Positions 36,724-45,739 of a stretch of 64,000 nucleotides of DNA are shown piece after piece (the first letter of the stretch is position 1; each line of letters begins with the position of its first letter). Origin of the DNA: BM520 sp964474455 (GTDB lineage: Bacteria; Bacteroidota; Bacteroidia; Bacteroidales; BM520); contig CAYYSU010000006.1 in assembly GCA_964474455.1 (NCBI GenBank), positions 1 through 64,000 of the forward strand, given 5' to 3'. The notes beneath the pieces are model-generated. The model made no database searches. It was not told where the DNA came from and saw only the letters and a program-made list of their open reading frames with translations. The translations under genes and the position numbers were made by a program.

Positions 36724-38634
36724 ATGAAACGATTAAGCATAATTTCCGTATTTTTATTGATATCTATTGTGGCTTTTAGCCAGCAGGAAGCCAATAACTG
36801 GATATTTACCACTAACACTGGATTACGATTTGATACTGAACCTCCAACAGTACTTAATAACACCCCTATTTCATTCTCGTTCGGATCTTCATGTTATAGC
36901 GATTCAGATGGTAAACTACTCATCTCCACCGACGGAAATTCCATCTGGAATGGTAGTGGTAATACAATAATGAACGGTGTTGGTATTGGTGGTGATGCGG
37001 GTAGTATTCAATCTTCACTTATTGTACCTGATCCCAGCCGTGATAATTCGCTATATGTTTTTGCTGTGGATAAATATTATGGCGATACTGAAAACAGATG
37101 TTTCACCTATTCAAGAGTAAACCTTGCTGGCGACAACGGTAATGCCTCTGTAAGCGAAAAAAACAACCTTTTGCTTAGTGAAACACCGGAATATGTTACC
37201 GCAGTGAAACATGCAAACGGAATAGACTTCTGGGTAGTAACGCACGAATATGGTAACAATCTTTTTTATGTATATCCAATCACAAAAGATAAAGGATTGC
37301 ATGCTGATAATCCAAAAATTATCCCTGTCGGTAGAGCTCACGAGGGGAATATAAGTACTCAGGGTGTGCTGAAGCTCTCTCCCGACGGAAAATACCTTGC
37401 CAGCGTACAGAGTGATGGTTTTTTGGAACTATTCTCGTTTAACAATGAAACCGGCAATATCATAAGTCTCGCTTCTGCTGAATTGGATCATGTGTTTAGC
37501 GCTGAATTTGATGCAGAGAGCCGATTTCTTTATGTAAATATTAATAGTAATAGTTCGCCCATTTCGCAAATTCTTCAGTACGACCTTTCGCAACAGGAGT
37601 ATTTAGAAAATGAATATGTGGTTAATACCGCTGAAGGTGATACTGTGTTTGGTGTCCTACAGTTGGGGCCGAACAGAAAGATCTATTGTACGAAATATGT
37701 TAGGGTTGCACCAAATCTCCGCGGTAACCATCTGGCGATAATACATAACCCTTCACGCCCCGGCGCTGCCTGTAACTTTAATAGAGTCGATTATCAGGAT
37801 TACCCTGGTCTATATGTTGGTGAAAAAAAACTTGTTGCCGGGTTACCAAATTTCGTTACCAGCTTCCTGAATATCCCATTCTTTACTTATGACAGCATTT
37901 GTTATGGAAATGAGGTTACCTTTGATCTGGTAAACAAGGACAATATTGAATCTGTCTCCTGGAGCTTTGATGACCCGGACTCCGGTGCAAATACTTCCAC
38001 CGATGAATCTCCGACGCATGTGTTCTCTCAACCCGGTGAATATGATGTATCTGTTACAGTAAAGTTTAATGGAGAATCATATGATTATTCTGAAAAGGTA
38101 GTTGTCAACCCACTTCCTGAGATAGATTTTGGCAGTGATACTATTTATCTCTACCCGGGAGCAATAGCACCTCTTGAAGTTGAAGACATCTATTTCTCAT
38201 ATTTGTGGAATGATGGCAATACTAATAATATCTACCTGGCTGGTGATCCCGGTGAATACACCGTAACTGTCACTGATGATATAGGTTGTTGGGATCGTAA
38301 AACAGTAACGATATTACCCGCTAATATTTACTTTCCCAATGCTTTTACACCAAATGGTGATGGATTGAACGACGTTTTTGGCCCCAAAGGTGCTAATAGC
38401 GGACTCTTTAATATCCGAATGTTTGTTTATAACCGTATGGGACAATTGATGTATGAATCACCTGTTCTGGATGTTCTTGGCGACGACACCGGCTCTTTTG
38501 CCTGGGATGGCACTAAAGGCGGTGAACTCATGCCCGTGGGAACCTATGTTTGGGTTGTGAAATTTGATGTTGAGAAGAAAAAAGGAGAATTTGATACCGA
38601 ACAATACTCCGGCAGCGTTACTTTACTGCGTTAG
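36724..38634 (+). CDS. Secreted propeller-PKD protein with type B T9SS sorting domain
   Basis: A 636-residue exported protein: signal peptide ending near AFSQQ (about 20), a beta-propeller-like region (about 22-385) with repeated short blades such as DGKYLASVQSDGFLELFSF, a PKD domain (about 395-465; SWSFDDPDSG, HVFSQPGEYDVSV), and a type B T9SS domain (about 536-636) with FPNAFTPNGDGLNDVFGP and terminal SGSVTLLR. It follows the type A protein gene by 15 bases and is followed by a terminator. Gene families like this are frequent in gliding or particle-degrading Bacteroidota. No enzyme motif was seen. Confidence 0.9.
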   Translation: MKRLSIISVFLLISIVAFSQQEANNWIFTTNTGLRFDTEPPTVLNNTPISFSFGSSCYSDSDGKLLISTDGNSIWNGSGNTIMNGVGIGGDAGSIQSSLIVPDPSRDNSLYVFAVDKYYGDTENRCFTYSRVNLAGDNGNASVSEKNNLLLSETPEYVTAVKHANGIDFWVVTHEYGNNLFYVYPITKDKGLHADNPKIIPVGRAHEGNISTQGVLKLSPDGKYLASVQSDGFLELFSFNNETGNIISLASAELDHVFSAEFDAESRFLYVNINSNSSPISQILQYDLSQQEYLENEYVVNTAEGDTVFGVLQLGPNRKIYCTKYVRVAPNLRGNHLAIIHNPSRPGAACNFNRVDYQDYPGLYVGEKKLVAGLPNFVTSFLNIPFFTYDSICYGNEVTFDLVNKDNIESVSWSFDDPDSGANTSTDESPTHVFSQPGEYDVSVTVKFNGESYDYSEKVVVNPLPEIDFGSDTIYLYPGAIAPLEVEDIYFSYLWNDGNTNNIYLAGDPGEYTVTVTDDIGCWDRKTVTILPANIYFPNAFTPNGDGLNDVFGPKGANSGLFNIRMFVYNRMGQLMYESPVLDVLGDDTGSFAWDGTKGGELMPVGTYVWVVKFDVEKKKGEFDTEQYSGSVTLLR

Positions 38635-38639
38635 TGATA

Positions 38640-38674
38640 AATGATTCAGCCTTTTAGCTGAATTATTATTTTTG
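38640..38674 (+). terminator. Intrinsic terminator after the type B protein gene
   Basis: An 11-bp stem (AATGATTCAGC at 38640-38650 with GCTGAATTATT at 38657-38667, one G-U pair, 6-base loop) is followed by ATTTTTGG. The tail also reads TATTTTTG (38667-38674), a -7 box match. Confidence 0.7.
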
Positions 38675-38754
38675 GTCGTTTTTATTGCATCTCTTTTGGA
38701 AATGTAGTAACTTGAGGCGCTGTACATGGTCAATTATATAATATTAATAATGGT

Positions 38755-41700
38755 ATGATGCGCACTCACATAAATAGAATTATCGTCTCTTTTGTATTGC
38801 TGGTATCTCCCGTAATACTGCTTTCCCAAACGCCTACAATTCAGGATTGCCTTGGGGCTATCCCTGTTTGTCAGGAATCATATACTCAAACAAATGTATA
38901 TAGTGGTTATGGCACTTTCAACGAAATACCCACCACCGGCTCATGTCCTAATAACTGTATGGATGGTGAAAAAAATAGTGTTTGGTATATCATAACCGTT
39001 CAGAGTAACGGTATGATGAGTTTTGAAATCAATCCTATTAAACAATCGGATGATTACGACTGGGCCGTATATAATCTTACCGAGGCCGCTTGTGAAGAAA
39101 TTTATGGTAACCCCTCTCTACAGGTTGCATGTAATGCCGCCGGAGGATCCGGTTTTCATGGTAGCACAGGTGCGTGGTCTGCTATGGGTGGTAACAGCGC
39201 TTGCGAAGGCGGTGGAAATACTAATAAATGGTGCGCCGATGTGCCGGTACTCGAAGGTGAAACATATGTCGTTTGTGTTAGTAACTGGACTCAATCTACC
39301 GAAGGATATACCATCGACTTCTCCCCATCAACAGCTAATATTTATGATAACGTAAAGCCATTTATTAGTTGGGTGCAGGAGTCATTTGGATGTATTGGTG
39401 AAACAGAATTATATTTCGACTTCTCCGAATTTATGCTGTGTGAAACAGTAGCAGCAACAGACTTTTCTCTCCTTGACCCCAATGGTGAAGAACTCATAAT
39501 ACTTGATATTGTTGGTGATGCTTGTGAAAGCGGTGGTACTCAGGAAGTGAGCTTTAAACTTGTGCTGGATCCTTCAACTCCTATCGTTGAAACCGGAATG
39601 CACAGCCTGATAATTGAAGGCCCCGTGGCAGACCTTTGTCAGAACTATGCTAACCTGGAATCCTTTGATTTTATGGTTGTTACTGACGCCCCCTATGTGG
39701 ACTTTAACGGCCTCCCCGCCAATGCATGTATCACAGATAGTCCTAAATTACTTACCGCAAATAAAGATGAAGGAACCTTTTCCATTGATCCCGACTGTGG
39801 CGATTGCCTTACTGATAATGGCGACGGAACTGCAACTTTAACTCCCTCCCTAATGGATGTGGGAGTATATAATGTCAACTTCTATTACGACGACGGCCTT
39901 TGTGATAATGATACTACCCAGATCATTCTTATGAATTCGCTGCCGGCAGTTTTTACACTTAATGATGGCGGTACTTTCTGTGAAGGTGATCAGGGCGTGG
40001 AAGTAATCCTTGATGGTACTGAAAGCATGGTTTGGTATGACCTTAAATGTAATGGCCAGTATCTGGAATCACGACTGGGAACGGGTAGCCAATTAAGTTT
40101 TGGCTACCAGGATATTCCAGGAACATACTCCGTAGAGGCATCCAGCTTTTGTGGTACTTCGTCAATGTCAGGTAACTGTGTCATTGAAGAGGTTCCGGCT
40201 CCCGCAATTTTTGATATCTCCGGACCGAACTTCTACTGTGATAATACTGACGGGGCTGTGATAACTGTCAATGATAGTGAATCCGGCGTTACATACGAAC
40301 TCCTGTTAAATGGAAATCCCCTCTCTCCTCCGTTAACACTTCTTGGCGTTGGAGGCGTAATAAGCTTCCCGCCGCAAACCGCAGAAGGAGTTTACACGGT
40401 ATATGCACAGGAGAGTGGATGTGATAATATGATGAATGGCTCTGTTAACGTGTCTGCCAGGCCAACACCCGAAGCGGAGTTCTCTTATAGTGGCGTGTGT
40501 CAGTTCGTTCCAACAGAATTTAGTGACCAATCAAATATCTCCTCCGGATCCATCGAAAACTACTTGTGGGATTTTGATGATAGTGGCAATACTTCAACAG
40601 AGGAAAATCCGGAACACACCTTTTCCAATTATGGCGACTTTAATGTCTCTCTAACGGTATCTTCCGATTATGGATGCGAAGATGTTATTACCGAAACAGT
40701 GACAATAATAGAAGGAATAAATGCTGATGCCGGGGAAGACCATGAGATAAACTATGGTACTACAACAACACTGCAAGGAAGTGCTACTGGTGGAAGCAAT
40801 ACCTTTACCTATCTGTGGGAGCCACAAGATCGCGTTGTGAATCCAACAGCGGCAACAACTGAAACGGAGATACTTATTGACGAGACTAATTTTACACTTA
40901 AGGTTAATGACAGTGGCAGTGAGTGTTATGGCCAGGCTGAAGTAATGATTACCCTGAAAGGAGGTCCATTGCGCGCTGAACCTTATGCCAGTGCAGAATA
41001 TGTTTGCTCCGGTGAAGGTGTTTCCTTGTATGCCAATCCTAATGGTGGCTCTGAAGAATATGAGATTTCATGGGTCGATGATCATGGCAATAGCTATCCT
41101 GTTGTTAATCCGGTAATCAATGCATTGTTAGAATCCACAACCTTCACTGTAACTATTGATGATGATTATACAATCATAGAAGAAGATGTTTATGTGGAAG
41201 TGAAAGACAACCCCGATGTTTATGCAGGAACTGACCAGATAATCCCTCATAACTATTTTACTTCTTTAGAATGTCAAGCTGTTGGTGAAAACATGGAGTA
41301 TCAGTGGACACCGGAAGAGTTTATTGATGGTAGCAACACCATATATAATCCTACAACCATTCCTCTTACTGAAAATGTTCGATTTATAGTGTACGTTACA
41401 AATGAATGGGGCTGCTCGTCGAATGATGATATGGACGTTAGTGTGGAAGGTGGCCCACTGGGAACAAGTGCTTATGCTGCCGATACAATCTTATGTCAAT
41501 ACGATTCACTATATCTGTTCTCGAGCCCTTATGGTGGCGGAAAACCATGGAACTACGCCTGGTCTGTATCTACCGATACATGGACTTCAGATGAAGAAAA
41601 TCCTGTTATATATGCCGACGACACAGGTGAATTTACCTATTACCTTGTATTAACAGATCAGCAGAATAGGGTGGATACAAGCATTGTTGTTACTGTTCAC

Positions 41701-42276
41701 CCACGGCCTGTTCTCGATCTTATATATGACAATAATTTTGACTCCATCGTAAATGAAGATAGCAGACAAGTGGCGGTGTGTGTTTATGATTCCGTAGCTC
41801 TTGATGCCGGAAACCCCGGATTCTCATATATCTGGAGCACCGGAGCCACGGATCAGGTTATACAGGTGGGAACCACAGGTGTTGGCTCTCCAACACAACG
41901 TTATTTCGTGGATGTGCTTGACACGGTGACAGGATGTGCCAGCAGTGATACCATCAATATTATCTACTCCTTTGCAATGTGTTCATACTCCATCGATGAA
42001 CTTAACGGTCAGAAACTTGATGTGACACTATTCCCCAATCCGGTGAATAATAACCTTAACGTCTTTGTTTCCGGAATTCAAAAGCATACAGAGGTCTATA
42101 TCACTGATATAATCGGTAAACGTATATTATATCATGTTACCATTCCGGAAAACAGTGATGCTTGGAACCATGAATTTGACTTCTCTGCTATTCCTGCCGG
42201 TACTTACCTTATAACATTCTCCTCAGGAGAGGCTATACATACTGAGAAAATTATTAAAGGCGATTTTAGATACTAG
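38755..42276 (+). CDS. Large secreted multidomain protein with type A T9SS sorting domain, paralogue of the 32986 gene product
   Basis: A 1173-residue exported protein with a signal peptide ending near LLSQ. The N-terminal Cys-rich module (about 28-200) opens with CLGAIPVCQ, related to the module in the 32986 protein. It is followed by an Ig-like domain (about 205-320), further beta modules, and a PKD unit WDFDDSGNTSTEENP near 604. The last 570 residues align in order with the 32986 protein, ending with INIIYSFAMC and the type A T9SS domain (FPNPVNNNL near 1091, ending EKIIKGDFRY). It is likely surface displayed. A second in-frame ATG at 38758 is an equal start. A strong terminator follows. 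Confidence 0.9.
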   Translation: MMRTHINRIIVSFVLLVSPVILLSQTPTIQDCLGAIPVCQESYTQTNVYSGYGTFNEIPTTGSCPNNCMDGEKNSVWYIITVQSNGMMSFEINPIKQSDDYDWAVYNLTEAACEEIYGNPSLQVACNAAGGSGFHGSTGAWSAMGGNSACEGGGNTNKWCADVPVLEGETYVVCVSNWTQSTEGYTIDFSPSTANIYDNVKPFISWVQESFGCIGETELYFDFSEFMLCETVAATDFSLLDPNGEELIILDIVGDACESGGTQEVSFKLVLDPSTPIVETGMHSLIIEGPVADLCQNYANLESFDFMVVTDAPYVDFNGLPANACITDSPKLLTANKDEGTFSIDPDCGDCLTDNGDGTATLTPSLMDVGVYNVNFYYDDGLCDNDTTQIILMNSLPAVFTLNDGGTFCEGDQGVEVILDGTESMVWYDLKCNGQYLESRLGTGSQLSFGYQDIPGTYSVEASSFCGTSSMSGNCVIEEVPAPAIFDISGPNFYCDNTDGAVITVNDSESGVTYELLLNGNPLSPPLTLLGVGGVISFPPQTAEGVYTVYAQESGCDNMMNGSVNVSARPTPEAEFSYSGVCQFVPTEFSDQSNISSGSIENYLWDFDDSGNTSTEENPEHTFSNYGDFNVSLTVSSDYGCEDVITETVTIIEGINADAGEDHEINYGTTTTLQGSATGGSNTFTYLWEPQDRVVNPTAATTETEILIDETNFTLKVNDSGSECYGQAEVMITLKGGPLRAEPYASAEYVCSGEGVSLYANPNGGSEEYEISWVDDHGNSYPVVNPVINALLESTTFTVTIDDDYTIIEEDVYVEVKDNPDVYAGTDQIIPHNYFTSLECQAVGENMEYQWTPEEFIDGSNTIYNPTTIPLTENVRFIVYVTNEWGCSSNDDMDVSVEGGPLGTSAYAADTILCQYDSLYLFSSPYGGGKPWNYAWSVSTDTWTSDEENPVIYADDTGEFTYYLVLTDQQNRVDTSIVVTVHPRPVLDLIYDNNFDSIVNEDSRQVAVCVYDSVALDAGNPGFSYIWSTGATDQVIQVGTTGVGSPTQRYFVDVLDTVTGCASSDTINIIYSFAMCSYSIDELNGQKLDVTLFPNPVNNNLNVFVSGIQKHTEVYITDIIGKRILYHVTIPENSDAWNHEFDFSAIPAGTYLITFSSGEAIHTEKIIKGDFRY

Positions 42277-42295
42277 TGGATATAACTAATTTTTT

Positions 42296-42338
42296 AAATG
42301 GGCATTTTATTCTTTATGGAGATATAAAATGCCCATTT
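42296..42338 (+). terminator. Strong intrinsic terminator after the T9SS cluster
   Basis: A perfect 15-bp inverted repeat, AAATGGGCATTTTAT (42296-42310) with ATAAAATGCCCATTT (42324-42338) and a 13-base loop, followed by a T-rich tail. It sits 20 bases after the stop of the last large cargo gene. The tex -7 box begins nine bases later. Confidence 0.88.
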
Positions 42339-42346
42339 TGATTTTG

Positions 42347-42354
42347 TATTTTTG
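42347..42354 (+). promoter_or_regulatory. Candidate -7 promoter box for tex
   Basis: TATTTTTG is an exact -7 match. It ends only five bases before the tex ATG, so the transcript would start at or next to the start codon (leaderless) if this box is used. No TTTG box is found at the usual spacing because that region is the terminator stem. Confidence 0.45.
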
Positions 42355-42359
42355 TTTTT

Positions 42360-44501
42360 ATGAAACAGAAAGAATATTATGTTAAGATAGCCCTGGAGTT
42401 AAATATCCAGGCTCACCAGGTTAAGAATACCATGCTGCTGCTTGATGAAGGCGCCACAGTGCCTTTTATAGCCCGCTACAGAAAAGAGATGACAGGCAGC
42501 CTTGATGAGGTTCAGGTTATGGCGATTCGTGACCGCGTGGCGCAGCTCAGAGATCTGGATAAGCGGCGAGAGTCGATTATGGAGTCTCTGAAAGAACAGG
42601 GTAACCTCTGCGAAGAGCTCGAAAAGAAAATCCTGGAGGCTGACACCATGTCGTCGCTGGAAGATCTCTATCTTCCTTTCCGACCCAAAAGACGTACACG
42701 CGCTACAATAGCACGCGAAAAAGGCCTTGAACCACTGGCAAAGATTATTATGTCACAACCTTTTGATGATATCTATGCCCGTGCCGACAGATTTGTGGAT
42801 CCGTCCAAAGAGGTGACTAATGCCCAAGAGGCTGTAAAAGGTGCACAGGATATCATCAGCGAATGGATCTCTGAACATGCTTACACCAGAAAAAGAGTGC
42901 GCAGCCTTTTTGAGCGTGATGCCATGATGGAGTCCAAAGTGGCTAAAGGAAAAGAGTCTGAAGGGGAGAAGTACCGGACATATTATGAGCATAATGAGAA
43001 AGTTAACAAGGCTCCTTCGCATCGCATCTTAGCGATGTTCAGAGGCGAGAAAGAGGGGTTCCTGAAAATAAATATCAGACCCCATGAGGAAAAGGCTCTG
43101 GATATTCTACACCAAATTTGGATAAGAAATGATAGTGAAGCAGCTGCGCTGATACGTGGGTCAATAAAGGATGCGTATAAAAGGCTGCTGGCACCATCCA
43201 TAGAGACGGAAATACGCCATGCGGTAAAAGAGAAAGCCGATGAAGTAGCTATCAGTGTCTTTACAGAAAATCTGCGTCAGCTGCTAATGGCACCGCCACT
43301 GGGAGGCAAAAGCGTCCTGGCCATAGATCCGGGATTCAGAACAGGATGTAAGGTTGTTTGCCTGGATAAATACGGTAACCTGCTTCATAATGAAACCATA
43401 TACCCACACCCGCCGGAGCGACAATTAAAACAATCGATCAATAAACTGGTGAACCTGGTTGATACCTACGATATCGAAGCGGTGGCTATTGGCAACGGTA
43501 CCGCAGGACGCGAAACAGAGTCGTTTGTAAAACGTATCCGGTTCAACAGAGAGCTGGTTGCCGTGGTGGTGAATGAGAGCGGCGCCTCCATATATTCCGC
43601 CTCAAAGATCGCCCGGGACGAGTTCCCTGATTACGACGTAACAGTGCGTGGAGCTGTATCCATAGGACGCCGCCTGATGGATCCCCTGGCAGAGCTGGTA
43701 AAGATAGATCCAAAGTCCATTGGTGTGGGTCAGTACCAGCACGATGTTAACCAAAACGCCCTCCAGCAAAGCCTCGACGATGTGGTGGTGAGCTGTGTTA
43801 ACAATGTGGGCGTAGCGGTAAATACTTCCAGCAAGCAACTGCTGACTTATGTCTCCGGTCTGGGACCTGTTTTGGCGCAAAATATCATCGACTACCGCAC
43901 CGACAATGGTTCTTTCAAATCCAGAGAAGAGCTGAAAAAAGTGGCCCGATTCGGAGCAAAAGCCTTTGAACAATCTGCCGGATTCCTGCGTATCAGAGGT
44001 GCTGAAAATCCACTCGACGAAAGCGCTGTGCACCCCGAAAGCTATTACGTGGTTAAGAAGTTTGCTAAGAAACTTAACTGCTCTGTCGACGACCTCATTG
44101 GCATGAAGGATTTGCAGAGCAAGTTGTCGCTGGAGGAGTTTACTGATGATAATGTGGGAATACCAACACTAAAAGATATCATCTCCGAGCTGGCGAAGCC
44201 GGGACGTGACCCCAGGAAAGATATAAAGATGTTTGAATTTGACCCCAATGTGCGTAATGTCGACGACCTGAACCCCGGAATGGTGCTGCCCGGTATCGTT
44301 ACCAATATAACAGCTTTTGGGGCATTTGTGGATGTCGGAGTGCATCAGGATGGCCTGGTACACGTTAGTCAAATGGCTGATGCATATATATCTGATCCTA
44401 ACGATGTTGTGCGACTGAATCAGCATGTGCAAGTGAAAGTCCTGGAGGTGGATATGCGTAGAAAAAGAATTCAGCTCTCCATGAAAGGTGTTTCGCAATA
44501 A
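42360..44501 (+). CDS. tex: Tex-like transcription accessory/S1 RNA-binding protein
   Basis: A 713-residue nucleic-acid-binding protein of the Tex family. It has the N-terminal helical domain with FIARYRKEMTGSLDE (about 35-50), the YqgF-like RNase H fold domain (SVLAIDPGFRTGCKV near 320), a helix-hairpin-helix region (YVSGLGPVLAQNIIDYR, about 500) and a C-terminal S1 domain (about 640-711; GIVTNITAFGAFVDVG). Length and order are standard for Tex, which affects transcription and RNA metabolism in several bacteria. It is separated from the preceding secreted-protein gene by a terminator, and codon composition looks more GC-rich than the T9SS genes beside it. Confidence 0.96.
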   Translation: MKQKEYYVKIALELNIQAHQVKNTMLLLDEGATVPFIARYRKEMTGSLDEVQVMAIRDRVAQLRDLDKRRESIMESLKEQGNLCEELEKKILEADTMSSLEDLYLPFRPKRRTRATIAREKGLEPLAKIIMSQPFDDIYARADRFVDPSKEVTNAQEAVKGAQDIISEWISEHAYTRKRVRSLFERDAMMESKVAKGKESEGEKYRTYYEHNEKVNKAPSHRILAMFRGEKEGFLKINIRPHEEKALDILHQIWIRNDSEAAALIRGSIKDAYKRLLAPSIETEIRHAVKEKADEVAISVFTENLRQLLMAPPLGGKSVLAIDPGFRTGCKVVCLDKYGNLLHNETIYPHPPERQLKQSINKLVNLVDTYDIEAVAIGNGTAGRETESFVKRIRFNRELVAVVVNESGASIYSASKIARDEFPDYDVTVRGAVSIGRRLMDPLAELVKIDPKSIGVGQYQHDVNQNALQQSLDDVVVSCVNNVGVAVNTSSKQLLTYVSGLGPVLAQNIIDYRTDNGSFKSREELKKVARFGAKAFEQSAGFLRIRGAENPLDESAVHPESYYVVKKFAKKLNCSVDDLIGMKDLQSKLSLEEFTDDNVGIPTLKDIISELAKPGRDPRKDIKMFEFDPNVRNVDDLNPGMVLPGIVTNITAFGAFVDVGVHQDGLVHVSQMADAYISDPNDVVRLNQHVQVKVLEVDMRRKRIQLSMKGVSQ

Positions 44502-44517
44502 ATTTAAACACTAATGC

Positions 44518-44525
44518 TATCTTTG
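44518..44525 (+). promoter_or_regulatory. Candidate -7 promoter box for the beta-barrel protein gene
   Basis: TATCTTTG matches the -7 consensus and lies just after the tex stop. It predicts transcription from about 44532, which rules out the ATG at 44514 and supports a start at 44562 or 44577. Confidence 0.5.
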
Positions 44526-44561
44526 TGGCGTTATTATTCTTCAATAACTGTTATCTTTAGT

Positions 44562-45260
44562 ATGAAAAGTGGGATTATGAGAAAATGGATTCTTCTGGCA
44601 GTAATGATTATTGCAATCTCCCGGGGAGTGTCGGGGCAGATTATTCAGGGTGCATTGATATTTGGAGGTAATTTGTCGCAGGTGGACGGCGATGAGGTAT
44701 ATGGTTTTAATAACCTGGGCTTTAATGCCGGTGCGGCAGCTATTATGCCCTTTGGTAACAACTGGTCCATGACCATTGAAGCGCTCTATTCTCAAAAAGG
44801 AGCTCATAGAAAAAAGCAGTTTAATGTGGACGATGAAACACGCAATGGCTCATACGATTATGACCTCTCTTATGGTGAAATACCGGTTTTAATACAGTAT
44901 ACCGATAAAGATGTAATGACATTCGGTGCCGGGTTAAGTTATGGCAGATTAATCGATTACCAGGAGATCGATCATCGCGACCCGGGTTATGTTGTTGTGG
45001 AATATGATTCGCCCCCATCAATACATAATGTTGAGGTTTTGGGTGATATCCGTTTCCGCGTGTACGAGAAGTTGAAAATGAATTTTCGCTATTCATACTC
45101 GTTGTTCTCCTTCCGTGATGCGGAGTTTAACTGGACTGGATCCGATCATCCGGAAGAGCGACAACAGTATCACAGCGTTATTACATGGCGTATGATATGG
45201 GTTATTAACGAGCGTCAGTCAAAGAGAACACAAAAAGAGACGGAGATATATAACCGATAA
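44562..45260 (+). CDS. Small outer-membrane beta-barrel protein, PorT-like family
   Basis: A protein of about 232 residues with a signal peptide (hydrophobic core LLAVMIIAI, cleavage near VSGQ) and alternating beta-strand pattern throughout, for example ALIFGGNLSQVDGD and GFNAGAAAIMPFGNNWSM. It resembles the Bacteroidota outer-membrane beta-barrel family that includes PorT. Membership is by pattern only, and a T9SS role is not implied. The frame extends to an ATG at 44514, inside the probable promoter, so 44562 (or 44577) is chosen. The cupin gene follows after two bases. Confidence 0.75.
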   Translation: MKSGIMRKWILLAVMIIAISRGVSGQIIQGALIFGGNLSQVDGDEVYGFNNLGFNAGAAAIMPFGNNWSMTIEALYSQKGAHRKKQFNVDDETRNGSYDYDLSYGEIPVLIQYTDKDVMTFGAGLSYGRLIDYQEIDHRDPGYVVVEYDSPPSIHNVEVLGDIRFRVYEKLKMNFRYSYSLFSFRDAEFNWTGSDHPEERQQYHSVITWRMIWVINERQSKRTQKETEIYNR

Positions 45261-45262
45261 CC

Positions 45263-45739
45263 ATGAACGACGCTGATGCATATATCCTAAAGCATAAAAT
45301 GAAACCACATCCCGAGGGTGGATACTACAAGCGTTTGCATACTTCTCTGTTTTTATTCGCCTCCCACCACGAGAGAAAGGCCTCCAGCTCTGTTCTGTAT
45401 CTCTTGAAACCGAAACAGAAATCCCTCTTTCATCGTATTGATGCTGAGGAGGTCTGGTATCATGATGCAGGGTGTGAGATGCTTTTGGTGCTGCTCTATC
45501 CCGACGGCTCTTCTGAGGATTTTATTATTGGCGATGCAGGAGAGAAAAGTATCTGCGTCTCTCCGGGAACATGGATGGCCGCACGGCCTCATATCTACAA
45601 CGAGTTCTCTTCTGTAATATGCCATGTAACGCCGGAGTTTAACTTTGATGGATTTCAAATGGCTGAAAGAACTGCTCTTCTGACAAGATATCCCGATAAA
45701 AAAGATTTAATTATATGTTATACTAATCCTTCTGTATGA
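45263..45739 (+). CDS. Cupin-fold protein, DUF985 family
   Basis: A 158-residue cytoplasmic cupin. Family features are MKPHPEGGYYKR near the start, SSVLYLLKPKQKSLFHRIDAEEVWYHDAG with the HRIDAEEVW metal-box-like segment, and PGTWMAARP. DUF985 proteins include yeast YML079w and are thought to be sugar or small-molecule binders or isomerases, but their reaction is not established. The stop overlaps the ATG of the formyltransferase-like gene (ATGA), so the two are translated together. This may mean a shared sugar substrate, which is an inference. Confidence 0.9.
   Translation: MNDADAYILKHKMKPHPEGGYYKRLHTSLFLFASHHERKASSSVLYLLKPKQKSLFHRIDAEEVWYHDAGCEMLLVLLYPDGSSEDFIIGDAGEKSICVSPGTWMAARPHIYNEFSSVICHVTPEFNFDGFQMAERTALLTRYPDKKDLIICYTNPSV

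Noticed and set aside
44514..44561. Longer start for the beta-barrel protein at 44514
   Set aside because: It overlaps a -7 promoter box at 44518-44525, and the signal peptide begins at 44562 or 44577.
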